From: JAVWGW01 sp036655915
GTDB lineage: Bacteria > Actinomycetota > Coriobacteriia > Coriobacteriales > Eggerthellaceae
Assembly: GCA_036655915.1 (NCBI GenBank)
Contig: JAVVPE010000003.1
Location: forward strand, 1-51,942
DNA length: 51,942 nt
Direction of reading: 5' to 3'
Below the pieces are notes generated by a model that made no database searches, was not told the origin of the DNA, and saw only the letters and a program-made list of their open reading frames with translations. Below, piece by piece: positions 7,788 through 15,933 of the stretch. Made by a program: the position numbers and the translations under genes. How positions within the stretch are numbered: the first letter of the stretch is position 1; each line of letters opens with the position of its first letter.

Positions 7788-8729
7788 TTAGTACAGGTTT
7801 TCTTTATCTTTCCACGCAGTCAAGAAAGCTTCATCGCCCTTGGGCAGGCGCTCGTAGAACGCTTTTTCGCCCGGAACAAGCCGGCGATCGTCGGCATAGA
7901 TTACCAGGAAGCGCAGCAGCAAACCACCCGCCAAAACCAGCACCGGCGCAATCACCGTGGCCAAGACGCCGCCAAGGTTGTAGCAAATAAGCGGAATGAG
8001 CAAGCCGCAGCACACCATGCCGCCCCAAAATGCCGGAGCAACGCTGCCGGTAAGCCAACGGCGCGCCACTTCTTTGGCGCACACGTTGCCCGCGCCCATC
8101 AGCAACAACACGTAGAGCATCAGTACAATAATTTCAATCACAATTAAAATCATATCAAGCGAATGCACCAGTCCATGGGCAATAAGCAGCGCCATGGCCG
8201 GCTGTGCCGAAGGCCACATGCCCGCCGTTACGGCCAGCGCCGCACAACCGGTAGAAAGCGCCGACACCGTAAACAATACGGGCAGCGCGGGGGTATTCCA
8301 AAAAGAATGCGCCTTCAAGCTTGAAAGCAATACGCCGGTGTAAATCATGATGCAGGCACCTGCAACACCAGCAACGGCCAGGCAAAACGCACGAACTCCT
8401 ATAAAGATCGCGCACCATTCCCAGGGCATATACGAAAGAAAATACACAAAGGCGAAAATCATGGCGAAGGAAAGCAGCACGGCACCCCACTTTATGATGG
8501 CTGTGGCCGATTGGAATACCCGCCAAAACACCAAAGGTTGCCCCAGTTCAAACACGAGAAAAAAGCAACCGATTCCCAAGCAGGCAACCGCCACAAATAC
8601 GGCGAAGATAAATGTTTCGCCCAGCCCGAAGCCAAATTCGAAAAGGGCAACCAAAGTAAGAATGCCGCCGCCCAAACCGCCCAAGAACAGATACAGAGCA
8701 ATAGGCCATGTCCAGTAGTGATTTTTCAT
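7788..8729 (-). CDS. NrfD/PsrC-family membrane subunit of molybdoenzyme complex
   Basis: 313 residues, strongly hydrophobic, with about eight predicted membrane segments. The N-terminal FLGGLGGGIL (about residues 15-24) is the glycine-rich signature of NrfD/PsrC proteins, which exchange electrons with the quinone pool. Start ATG overlaps the stop of the preceding Fe-S gene (ATGA). It ends in a soluble charged tail after YADDRRLVPGEKAF. With the two upstream genes it forms a catalytic/electron-transfer/anchor set. As the catalytic subunit lacks an export signal, the complex probably faces the cytoplasm. Confidence 0.92.
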   Translation of the reverse strand: MKNHYWTWPIALYLFLGGLGGGILTLVALFEFGFGLGETFIFAVFVAVACLGIGCFFLVFELGQPLVFWRVFQSATAIIKWGAVLLSFAMIFAFVYFLSYMPWEWCAIFIGVRAFCLAVAGVAGACIMIYTGVLLSSLKAHSFWNTPALPVLFTVSALSTGCAALAVTAGMWPSAQPAMALLIAHGLVHSLDMILIVIEIIVLMLYVLLLMGAGNVCAKEVARRWLTGSVAPAFWGGMVCCGLLIPLICYNLGGVLATVIAPVLVLAGGLLLRFLVIYADDRRLVPGEKAFYERLPKGDEAFLTAWKDKENLY

Positions 8730-9298
8730 CGACGGCCTCCTAACGCGGGGATGTAGTAGACCTGGGGTTCGGTGCCGTATTCCTCAAACAATCGGTAGGT
8801 CTCAACCGAATTAATCAGTTTTGAAACTTCGCTTTCCGGATCATCCAGGTCGCCGAAAATACGCGCCTTCTGGTGGCAGGTTTGCACGCAGTAGGGCTGG
8901 TCGCCCTCGGCCACGCGGTCGCGGCAAAACGTGCATTTGCGGGCATAACCTTCCATGCGCGCCACCATATGCGATACATCGCGCGCGCCATAGGGGCAGG
9001 CATTCACGCACACCTTGCAGCCCATGCATTTCGCGGAATCTATCCACACGATGCCGTTATCGTCTTGTTGGCTGGCACCGGTCGGGCAGCAGGGCACACA
9101 GGCGGGGTTTTCGCAATGCATGCAAATCATCGGCGTCCAGTTGCGGTGCACATCGGGGAATCTGCCCTTCACACCTTCGGTCACCACCGGGTTGTAAATA
9201 ATATCCATCGGCAAATCGTTCCAGGTTCGGCAGGCAACCGTGCACGATTGACAGCCGATGCAGCGACGCTGATCCATTACCATCGCATAACGTGTCAT
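8726..9298 (-). CDS. four-cluster ferredoxin subunit (DmsB/PhsB/NrfC type)
   Basis: 190 residues. Four Cys groups are visible in order: CIGCQSCTVAC (about residues 13-23), CMHCENPACVPCCP (about 59-72), CMGCKVCVNACP (about 91-102) and CTFCRDRVAEG followed by CVQTC (about 122-141). This is the standard layout for four [4Fe-4S] clusters wiring a molybdopterin subunit to an NrfD anchor. No signal peptide. The ATG at 9298 follows the catalytic gene stop by two bases and its own stop overlaps the NrfD start, so the three genes form one tight operon. Confidence 0.93.
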   Translation of the reverse strand: MTRYAMVMDQRRCIGCQSCTVACRTWNDLPMDIIYNPVVTEGVKGRFPDVHRNWTPMICMHCENPACVPCCPTGASQQDDNGIVWIDSAKCMGCKVCVNACPYGARDVSHMVARMEGYARKCTFCRDRVAEGDQPYCVQTCHQKARIFGDLDDPESEVSKLINSVETYRLFEEYGTEPQVYYIPALGGRR

Positions 9299-9300
9299 GA

Positions 9301-11970
9301 TTACTCCTCTCCTTTTTCGGCCGCAGGGCTTGCTTGCTCCGTGGCTTCGGGCACCACTTCTTCGACTTCCCGGGTTTCGGGCACGGCCTGTTCCGCGACG
9401 ATTTCTTCGCGTGTTTCCATGTCGTAACGCTTGCCCGTTTCCATATCCACCAGGTTGTTTTCGGTCGGATCATAGGCATAGCCCGTCACCAAATCGTAGT
9501 ACACCTGGCTTTCCTGATCGATCAGCCAACCGGAATCCGGGTCATAGACCTGTCCCGTCGCTTCCTGGTAGGCAACCTTGTTCGTTTTGCACCAGGTCAA
9601 GCCTTCCGGCACCTCAAACGTGGGTTTGGGGTCGTAGGGAATCGGCTCGTAGGCAAGCTTGGAATCACGCGGCATCACGCTTACGCCTGGCTGCGAAGAC
9701 GATCCCGGGATGGAATACTGCGTGTCGGATTTCTTATCCTTGTCCAGGTAGGCCACTTTGTACACCTTGCACAAAAGGCCACGGTTTGCCCAGCTGCCAC
9801 CGATGGGGTCGCAGTGTTCATCATCGACCGACGTCAGCACGTTCACGTTTGATTCCAGGCAGCCAAAGGGCGCTTCGGGGTCGCCCACGCCACGTTCGGG
9901 GTACCACCAACCGCGCTGTGCATAAATCACGCGCTCAGCCACGGAGGGTTCCACGCTTGCACGCTGCTTGATGCGGCCACGGCGCGTTTCAATCCAGCAC
10001 CAGTCGCCCTCTTTGATGCCCAACTCGGAAGCTTTTTGCGGATTGATCGAGAAGTAGGGGTCGTGATACAGATAGCGCACCGATTCGATTTGGAACTGTT
10101 CTGAATGGTGATAGGGCATAAAGCCGCCGCCCGTGGTAAGCACCAAGGGGAATTCCTCGGCCAGTTCGGGGTTGTCGGTTTCGTTTTCCGCACACCCGAT
10201 GTAGGTTGGCAGCGCCGGATAACCCAGCTCTTCCAAAATGGAAGATTTCAGTTCGACGCGTCGCGACGGCGTGTTGAATCCGCTGTCACCATACTTGTAA
10301 TAGCGCAGCGGCGGATAGTACATGCGATAGTTTTCGACGAATTCATCGTAGTTTTCCACGGGATAATTCAGCGGGGAAATGATGTAGTAGAACGCTTCTT
10401 CTTCGTTATCCCACGGCCATTGATCGGCCGGCTGACCGGTGGCAAGCGCCAAATCGTGCCAGAAAATGTAGTCGGTATGGCGATCATAGAGCGGCTGAAT
10501 GGCACGCTGCGAAGCAACGATGGAATCGGTTACACCGTAGTTGGTGTGGATGGTCGGACGTTCAAGCGCGCCGGCAATAGGCATGACGTAATCGGAATAC
10601 AGCGCGGCCGGTGTCATCCAATAATCGCAGGTGACCAGGAATTCCACCTCTTTGAGCGCCTGCAAGGTCATCTTGGCATCGCCGTAAGAATTAACCGGAT
10701 TGGTGGCTGAAACGATAAGCGCGCGCACCTTGTAAGGGTCGCCCGTCAAAATGGCCTTGAATACGGAAGGCCCGTGCGCTTCGCACATCCACTCTGCCGT
10801 GGGAGCCTTGCCCCAGGTTTCTTTGGCCACATCGGCAATGCGCTGATAGCCCGGCCACGATGTCAGCTTAAACTTGTCAGACCCAATCTGCTTGGCCTTT
10901 TGTTCTTCGGGCAACCAATCGTTGGCTTCAATTTCTTCATCGGTTAAATAGCCAAAACTCGGTCCGGGCATAAGGTCGCCGCCGGGGCGATCGAGGTTGC
11001 CGGTGATGGCGCGCATGATGGCGCGCGCATGCATACCCGCACCCGATGCGGTGCCCAGCTGGTCGGCCGTGCAACCCCACTGGATGTTGCTGGGCGCGCT
11101 TTTGGCATACAGGCGTGCTGCGGCACGAATTTGCTCGGGTTCAAGCCAGGTGAGGGGTGCTGCCCACTCGGGCGTATATTGCCCCATATGTTCGACCAGT
11201 TCATCCCAGCCAACACACCAGTTCTGCACGAAATCGGCGTCGTAGAGGCCTTCGTAGATGATGACGTTGACCATGGCCAACGACAACGCAGTGTCAGAAC
11301 CGGGACGCAGCGGCAGCCACAGATCGGCCTTCGAAGCGGTTTCTGAATAGCGCGGATCCACCACGATCAGCTTGAGGCCGTTTTTCTGCAGGTCGGTATA
11401 GCCCTTCATGCCGGGCATACCCGATGCACCGGGATTAAAGCCCCACAAAATGACGCAGTTGCTGTCGCCCAAATCGGTTTCAAACGGACTCCAGCCAGAA
11501 ATAGCCGTTTCCATCATGAATGTGGGAATCCAGCACAAAAGCGCATTATGAAACGAGTTGGGGGAACCGAAAATGTTCATGAAGCGGCGGCGTGCCCAGT
11601 CTTCCGTGCGCAGCGTACCGCCCGCTGTGGCGATAGCTTCCGCACCGCTTTCTTCCTTGATTTCGTTGAGCTTGGCAGCAATTTCGGTGATTGCTTGATC
11701 CCAAGGAATTTTTTCCCAGTTGTTATCGCCGCGTTTGCCCACACGCTTGAGCGCATGGTTGAGGCGCGCCGGATGATCGAGGTGCTTGAGCGCGATGTTG
11801 CCTCGGCAGCACAGCCCCCCCGTGTTGGTAGGGTGATTGGGGTCGCCCTCGATTTTGAGAACCTTGCCATCCTTCACGTAGGCAAGCACTCCGCAGTTTT
11901 GGTGGCAGAAATAACAGCATGATTTCTTAACCTCAACGCCCGGAGCATGGATATCGATTTCTTCGGCCAT
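9301..11970 (-). CDS. molybdopterin oxidoreductase catalytic subunit with octapeptide-repeat tail
   Basis: 889 residues, start ATG at 11970 behind GGGAAGG. No Tat or Sec signal: the N-terminus MAEEIDIHAPGVEVKKS is charged and leads directly into the cluster site CCYFCHQNC (about residues 18-26) with a further Cys pair in GGLCCRG (about 52-58). FGSPNSFHNALLCWIP (about 133-148) corresponds to the metal-ligand region, with Cys the likely ligand. VVDPRYSETASKADLW and RGWWYPERGVG mark the cofactor-binding domains. After the conserved core ends, about residues 800-855 form seven eight-residue repeats and then a Glu/Ala/Pro-rich acidic tail, which I do not recognise in other molybdoenzymes. First gene of the operon with the Fe-S and NrfD subunits; substrate unknown. 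Confidence 0.92.
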   Translation of the reverse strand: MAEEIDIHAPGVEVKKSCCYFCHQNCGVLAYVKDGKVLKIEGDPNHPTNTGGLCCRGNIALKHLDHPARLNHALKRVGKRGDNNWEKIPWDQAITEIAAKLNEIKEESGAEAIATAGGTLRTEDWARRRFMNIFGSPNSFHNALLCWIPTFMMETAISGWSPFETDLGDSNCVILWGFNPGASGMPGMKGYTDLQKNGLKLIVVDPRYSETASKADLWLPLRPGSDTALSLAMVNVIIYEGLYDADFVQNWCVGWDELVEHMGQYTPEWAAPLTWLEPEQIRAAARLYAKSAPSNIQWGCTADQLGTASGAGMHARAIMRAITGNLDRPGGDLMPGPSFGYLTDEEIEANDWLPEEQKAKQIGSDKFKLTSWPGYQRIADVAKETWGKAPTAEWMCEAHGPSVFKAILTGDPYKVRALIVSATNPVNSYGDAKMTLQALKEVEFLVTCDYWMTPAALYSDYVMPIAGALERPTIHTNYGVTDSIVASQRAIQPLYDRHTDYIFWHDLALATGQPADQWPWDNEEEAFYYIISPLNYPVENYDEFVENYRMYYPPLRYYKYGDSGFNTPSRRVELKSSILEELGYPALPTYIGCAENETDNPELAEEFPLVLTTGGGFMPYHHSEQFQIESVRYLYHDPYFSINPQKASELGIKEGDWCWIETRRGRIKQRASVEPSVAERVIYAQRGWWYPERGVGDPEAPFGCLESNVNVLTSVDDEHCDPIGGSWANRGLLCKVYKVAYLDKDKKSDTQYSIPGSSSQPGVSVMPRDSKLAYEPIPYDPKPTFEVPEGLTWCKTNKVAYQEATGQVYDPDSGWLIDQESQVYYDLVTGYAYDPTENNLVDMETGKRYDMETREEIVAEQAVPETREVEEVVPEATEQASPAAEKGEE
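9406..9573 (-). repeat. seven tandem octapeptide units encoded in the molybdoenzyme tail
   Basis: The encoded units are AYQEATGQ, VYDPDSGW, LIDQESQV, YYDLVTGY, AYDPTENN, LVDMETGK and RYDMETRE. Position 2 is mostly aromatic or aliphatic, position 3 is Asp in six of seven, position 6 is Thr/Ser in six of seven, position 7 is often Gly. The period is exactly eight with no gaps. The pattern resembles the eukaryotic OCRE octamer repeat (aromatic-Asp-x-x-Thr/Ser-Gly), by pattern only; common descent is not claimed. Confidence 0.85.
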
Positions 11971-12423
11971 CTACCTTCCCTCTCTCGTCTTGTTCGTAGC
12001 AAGCATTACGACACGCAATCGCGCGCGTTAAACCCTTGATCGGGCTACACTCTGCGAGCCATACCGTAAAGTGTATAAAAAGGCGCCCCCAACCACATCA
12101 CACCAGAAGCTTTATTTAGGCACTCCGGCTAAACCTTTCTGCATTAAATATCAGCCCTCCTGCATGACTGACCCTTAATTAATGGAGCAAGACCACTACT
12201 GGCTCTTGTCATCTAATTGATTATAGCCAATAAATAGTCCGGGCGCGAGAGGGATGTGAAAAATGGCTTAATTGCGGTGCCGAACAGAGCGGGTGATGCG
12301 GCGCGGGGCAAAAACCACGCTGCCTATTTTCAAAAAGTTTAGGAAAGTGCTTAACCACACATGCGCGCAGGGGTATCCTAACCAGATACGGCAAGCACCC
12401 CTCAAGCAGCAAAGGATACCCCC
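11971..12423. other. 453-bp intergenic region between divergent genes
   Basis: Separates the minus-strand molybdoenzyme operon from the plus-strand hydrolase gene. I see no reading frame worth calling, no tRNA and no convincing sigma70 promoter on either strand. A dyad, CAAGA-CCA(CTAC)TGG-C-TCTTG, sits at 12188-12208 and could be an operator. A ten-base inverted repeat next to the hydrolase start is listed separately. The AT-rich stretch 12110-12230 is the likeliest place for the operon promoter. Confidence 0.5.
12370..12422 (+). promoter_or_regulatory. 10-bp perfect inverted repeat covering the ribosome-binding site
   Basis: GGGGTATCCT at 12370-12379 is the exact complement of AGGATACCCC at 12413-12422. 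The second arm includes the AAAGGA that must serve as Shine-Dalgarno site for the ATG at 12424. In mRNA the stem would hide that site; the 33-base loop could hold a ligand-binding or protein-binding fold. On DNA it could instead be an operator. No known riboswitch class is recognised. Confidence 0.55.
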
Positions 12424-13221
12424 ATGCAGCCCACCACTCACACATTTACCTTCATGGGAACAGGAGCCGGTTGCGGCGTTCCTGCTTTTTTCTGCGACTG
12501 CCCCGCCTGCCAGGAAGCAACAGTCAACCCGCGCGCGCGGCGAGGGTGCTGCGGCGTTATGGTCGAGGGCGCACAACGCCTGCTTATCGACACGCCCCCC
12601 GACCTGCGCCATCAACTGCTGCGCGAAGGGGTAGCCTCCCTTGACAAGCTGCTCTACACCCACGCACACTTTGACCACTTGGGCGGCTTAGGCGAACTGG
12701 AATACCTTGTGCGGCTCAAACGCCAAGAAGCGCTGCCCACTTCAGCCAGCGCCGCTGCCCTAGAAGGCATCAAGCGGGAATTTGGCTACCTGGTTGACTG
12801 CCTTGCCTTGGAAACGCTGGAGCCCTTTGCTCAGTTTTCCTTCGATGGTGCCACCTACAGCGCACTCCCCGTCACCCATGCACCGGGCACATTTGGTTAC
12901 CTGATTCAAACGCCCGCAACAAAGCTATTTTACGCATCCGACACCGGCCGTCTGCTTCCCGAAGTTGCCGAGCGCGTGCAAAATGCCGACATCATCGCCT
13001 TAGATGCCACATTCTGGAAAAACAACTGGTCACCCGCCGCCCACCACAGCATCCAAGAAACCATCGAGGAAGGCTTGGAACTAGGGGCAGGCACGCTCTA
13101 CCTGACCCACCTTGCGATGCACTATGATGAACCCATAACACTAGCCCAACTTGAAACCTACTTGGAGCAATACAAAGGCCGCGTAAAAGTAGCCTCCGAC
13201 GGCCTAAAACTTGCTTTATAG
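12424..13221 (+). CDS. metallo-beta-lactamase-fold hydrolase, PhnP-like
   Basis: 265 residues. The zinc-binding motif THAHFDHLGG (about residues 79-88) and later ASDTG (about 169-173) and THLAMH (near 235) place it in the metallo-beta-lactamase superfamily. The N-terminus GTGAGCGVPAFFCDCPAC (about 12-29) matches the Cys-containing opening of PhnP-like phosphodiesterases, which in Escherichia coli cleave phosphoribosyl 1,2-cyclic phosphate. No other phosphonate gene is nearby, so the natural substrate is uncertain; cyclic phosphodiester cleavage is the best guess. It is alone on the plus strand and its ribosome-binding site lies in an inverted repeat. Confidence 0.85.
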   Translation: MQPTTHTFTFMGTGAGCGVPAFFCDCPACQEATVNPRARRGCCGVMVEGAQRLLIDTPPDLRHQLLREGVASLDKLLYTHAHFDHLGGLGELEYLVRLKRQEALPTSASAAALEGIKREFGYLVDCLALETLEPFAQFSFDGATYSALPVTHAPGTFGYLIQTPATKLFYASDTGRLLPEVAERVQNADIIALDATFWKNNWSPAAHHSIQETIEEGLELGAGTLYLTHLAMHYDEPITLAQLETYLEQYKGRVKVASDGLKLAL

Positions 13222-13322
13222 CGAGCAGGGTCATGCCTGAGTTTCAAAAAATAAGGCATCTTAAGCGCGAGGAATCATTCATTCGCAAGGCATTGGCAAG
13301 TCACGCGCACAAGTAGGCGGTG

Positions 13323-13970
13323 TTAGTCTTCGCTTAAGCCAGCGGGGGCGAGGCGGCCTTTTTGGGCGGTGGGCATGCGTATCACGTAGTAGTTCCATAC
13401 GTCCATGGTGGCGGGATGCATGAGGCGGTTGTGTTCCACCAAAAAGGCGATGATCTGCTTGAGGGCAAGAAAGAATAGCTCTTCCAAGCTTACCTGCCCT
13501 ACCGCTGCGCGCACGACGCCAATATCTTGGAATACACGACCCGGTTCAATCAGGTCGGCGATGTAGACAATCATGTCCAGAGGAGCCATGTCTGTTGAGG
13601 CCGAGGTATGACGGGCGGCCGCCTGACACACGCGCGGGCCCAGTTCGGGATAATCGCGCGCAAGAACGGCGGCGGCGGTAGGGCCGTGCAACAACCAGGG
13701 CATCTGATCGAGAACGACCGCATCAACAGACAGGCCAAATGCGGCTACCTGCGCCCGTTCTTCCTGATGGGTGCACGCCTTGTTCCAATCGTGCACCAAA
13801 CCAGCCATGCGCGCTTCACCAAGGTCATAGTTATATAGTTCGGCCAGTTGGGCAGCTGTTTTTGCCACCCCAACACTGTGCTTGTAGCGCGCTGCGCCCA
13901 CACGCTGTTGCAGCAACTTTTTCATGCGATGATAGTTTTCATCACCGAATGGTTCTTCTATCGCATTCAT
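13323..13970 (-). CDS. yqeK: YqeK-like HD-domain hydrolase
   Basis: 215 residues from the ATG at 13970 (AAAGG nine bases upstream); a GTG two codons earlier is possible. RYKHSVGVAKTAAQLA (about residues 30-45) and LVHDWNKA (about 60-67) carry the His and HD residues of the family, and ARHTSAS and IVYIADLIEP match the later metal-site segments. In Gram-positive bacteria YqeK is a symmetrical diadenosine tetraphosphate hydrolase that clears Ap4A. It follows nadD, the usual arrangement. Cytoplasmic. Confidence 0.9.
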   Translation of the reverse strand: MNAIEEPFGDENYHRMKKLLQQRVGAARYKHSVGVAKTAAQLAELYNYDLGEARMAGLVHDWNKACTHQEERAQVAAFGLSVDAVVLDQMPWLLHGPTAAAVLARDYPELGPRVCQAAARHTSASTDMAPLDMIVYIADLIEPGRVFQDIGVVRAAVGQVSLEELFFLALKQIIAFLVEHNRLMHPATMDVWNYYVIRMPTAQKGRLAPAGLSED

Positions 13971-14014
13971 GCCCACCTGCCTTTATCCGTTTGCCTTTTG
14001 GGAACATCCCCGCT

Positions 14015-14677
14015 TCAGTTTCCCGAAAGATACAGCCCCTTTTCATGGATGTAGTCAAAAACGCTTTGCATGGTAAGATAGCGAATCGACCGCTTTTCGC
14101 GCACCCGTTGGCGTATGTCGCTCGAAGAAAGCGCAAGCGCGGTCACCTCGGCATACGTCACCGAAAACGCTGAGTTTTGAGCAAGATAATCACGCTTTTC
14201 TTGCGAAAGCGCATAGCCGGGCCGCGTGACGGCAATCAGGCGTGCCAGACCAGCAATGGCCGCACTTTCGCGCCAACGCACGATACTGAAAACAGCATCC
14301 GCGCCCGTAATGAAGTAAAGTTCAACATTGGGTGGATAGTACGCCCGCAGCTCGCGCAGCGTGTCGACGGTATAGGTGTCGCCCGGGCGTCTGATTTCGA
14401 TGTCGCTCACGTCGAAGGCGGGATTGCTGCGCACGGCCAACCGGCACATTTCCAGACGCTGCGCCGCAGGGGTGATTATCTGGTTTTTCTTAAACACGGG
14501 ATTGCCCGCAGGAACAAAGATGACGGCATCGAGGTCAAAGGTATCGCGCGCCTGTTCGGCGCAGGCCAAATGTCCAATGTGGATAGGGTCAAAGGTGCCA
14601 CCCATAATACCCAGACGATACGTTTTAGTGGGGTCGCCCGCCCCCAGCTTGGCAAAGCGCTCACAAACGGGGATCAC
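14015..14677 (-). CDS. nadD: nicotinate-nucleotide adenylyltransferase
   Basis: 220 residues; the GTG start overlaps the proA stop (GTGA). GGTFDPIHIGHL (about residues 26-37) is the nucleotidyltransferase HxGH-type motif and SSSDIRQRV near the end is the (I/S)SSxxR motif. The enzyme adenylylates nicotinate mononucleotide in NAD synthesis. The N-terminus has about 20 residues more than the minimal fold; an internal ATG at the MGGTFD position is too late to be used. It is cotranscribed with proB and proA upstream and yqeK downstream. Confidence 0.96.
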   Translation of the reverse strand: MIPVCERFAKLGAGDPTKTYRLGIMGGTFDPIHIGHLACAEQARDTFDLDAVIFVPAGNPVFKKNQIITPAAQRLEMCRLAVRSNPAFDVSDIEIRRPGDTYTVDTLRELRAYYPPNVELYFITGADAVFSIVRWRESAAIAGLARLIAVTRPGYALSQEKRDYLAQNSAFSVTYAEVTALALSSSDIRQRVREKRSIRYLTMQSVFDYIHEKGLYLSGN

Positions 14678-15933
14678 GGACGCACCTGCCCTGTGCCGTG
14701 CACCACATATTTATACGAGGTGAGCGCCGCCGCAGCAAACGGGCCACGCGCATGAAGTTTCTGGGTTGAAATACCGATTTCTGCACCTAAGCCGAACTGG
14801 GCGCCGTCGGTGAAACGCGTGGACGCATTCACATACACGGCCGCCGCGTCAACAGCTGTCAAAAAGCACTGGGCAGCAGCGGCATCTTCGGTGATGATGG
14901 CTTCGGAATGCCCCGTGCCAAACGCATCTATGTGCGCCAGCGCCGCTTCAAGATTCTCCACGACGTGCGCGCTTATTTCCGGCGCCAAATACTCGGTCGC
15001 CCAATCGGCTTGCGTGGCCGCGATAACGTCCACGCCACAGGCAGACCCCGCCGCCTGCACGGCCGCATCGCCATGCACGGCCACGCCAGCCGCAGCCAGC
15101 GCGGGCAGAATGCTCGCGAGTGCTTCGGCGGCAACAGCAGCATCGACCAGCAGCGATTCAGCCGCATTGCACACGCCAGGGCGCTGGCATTTCGCGTTGA
15201 GCACGATAGCTGTGGCCTGCGCCAGGTTAGCCGCGGCATGCACATAGATATGGCAATTGCCCACCCCCGTTTCGATAACGGGAACCTTTGCGGTTTCAAC
15301 GCAGTGGCGAATAAGCCCCGCACCACCGCGGGGCACCAGCACGTCGACAACGCCATGCAAACCCATCAGTTCGTCGGTTGCGGCACGATCGGTGGTTTCA
15401 ATGATGCGAATGCAGTTTTCGGGCATACCGGCATCCACTGCCGCCGCGTGAAGCACCTGGGCAATTTTCACGCAAGAATGCGCCGCGAGTGAGCCCCCGC
15501 GCAACACAACAGCATTGCCTGTTTTGATGCAGATGCCCGCCGCGTCGGCCGTCACATTCGGGCGCGCTTCATACACCATGGCCACCAAGCCCAAAGGTAC
15601 GCTTATGCGCTGGATGTGCAGCCCATTTTCAAGCCTGCGGTCAAGCTGCACGCACCCCAACGGATCATCGGCCGCAGCCAGGGTTTCTAGAGCCTGCGCC
15701 ATTTCATCTATGCGCCCCTCGGTCAGCAGCAGCCGATCAAGCAGCGCTTCGCTTGTAGCCGCCCCGCGCGCCGCCTGCATGTCGCGGGCGTTGCAGGCCA
15801 AAATATCTGCCGTTTGATCCCGCAAAGCGTGCGCCATGGCGCACAATGCCTGCGCGCGCGCCGCGCCCGATGTTGTTGCAAGCGTTTTGGAAGCGCGCTT
15901 GGCCGCCTGGGCTATTGCGGTTACCGTACTCAT
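14674..15933 (-). CDS. proA: gamma-glutamyl phosphate reductase
   Basis: 419 residues, normal length. It reduces glutamyl-5-phosphate with NADPH in proline synthesis. The catalytic Cys lies in KCQRPGVCNAAESLL (about residues 249-263), the first of these Cys being outside the usual PGVCNA motif. Other family segments are VYEARPNVTADAAG, AVVLRGGSLA and the C-terminal RFTDGAQFGLGAEIGIST. The ATG overlaps the proB stop (ATGA), so proB and proA are translationally coupled. Confidence 0.97.
   Translation of the reverse strand: MSTVTAIAQAAKRASKTLATTSGAARAQALCAMAHALRDQTADILACNARDMQAARGAATSEALLDRLLLTEGRIDEMAQALETLAAADDPLGCVQLDRRLENGLHIQRISVPLGLVAMVYEARPNVTADAAGICIKTGNAVVLRGGSLAAHSCVKIAQVLHAAAVDAGMPENCIRIIETTDRAATDELMGLHGVVDVLVPRGGAGLIRHCVETAKVPVIETGVGNCHIYVHAAANLAQATAIVLNAKCQRPGVCNAAESLLVDAAVAAEALASILPALAAAGVAVHGDAAVQAAGSACGVDVIAATQADWATEYLAPEISAHVVENLEAALAHIDAFGTGHSEAIITEDAAAAQCFLTAVDAAAVYVNASTRFTDGAQFGLGAEIGISTQKLHARGPFAAAALTSYKYVVHGTGQVRP

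Noticed and set aside
4504..11970. Catechol dehydroxylase or other named gut-bacterial molybdoenzyme
   Set aside because: No Tat signal and no adjacent LuxR-type regulator are seen, and sequence motifs alone do not define the substrate.
13221..13323. ATGCCT...AGGCAT stem between the PhnP-like gene and yqeK as terminator
   Set aside because: Six base pairs with a long loop and no T-run; too weak to call.
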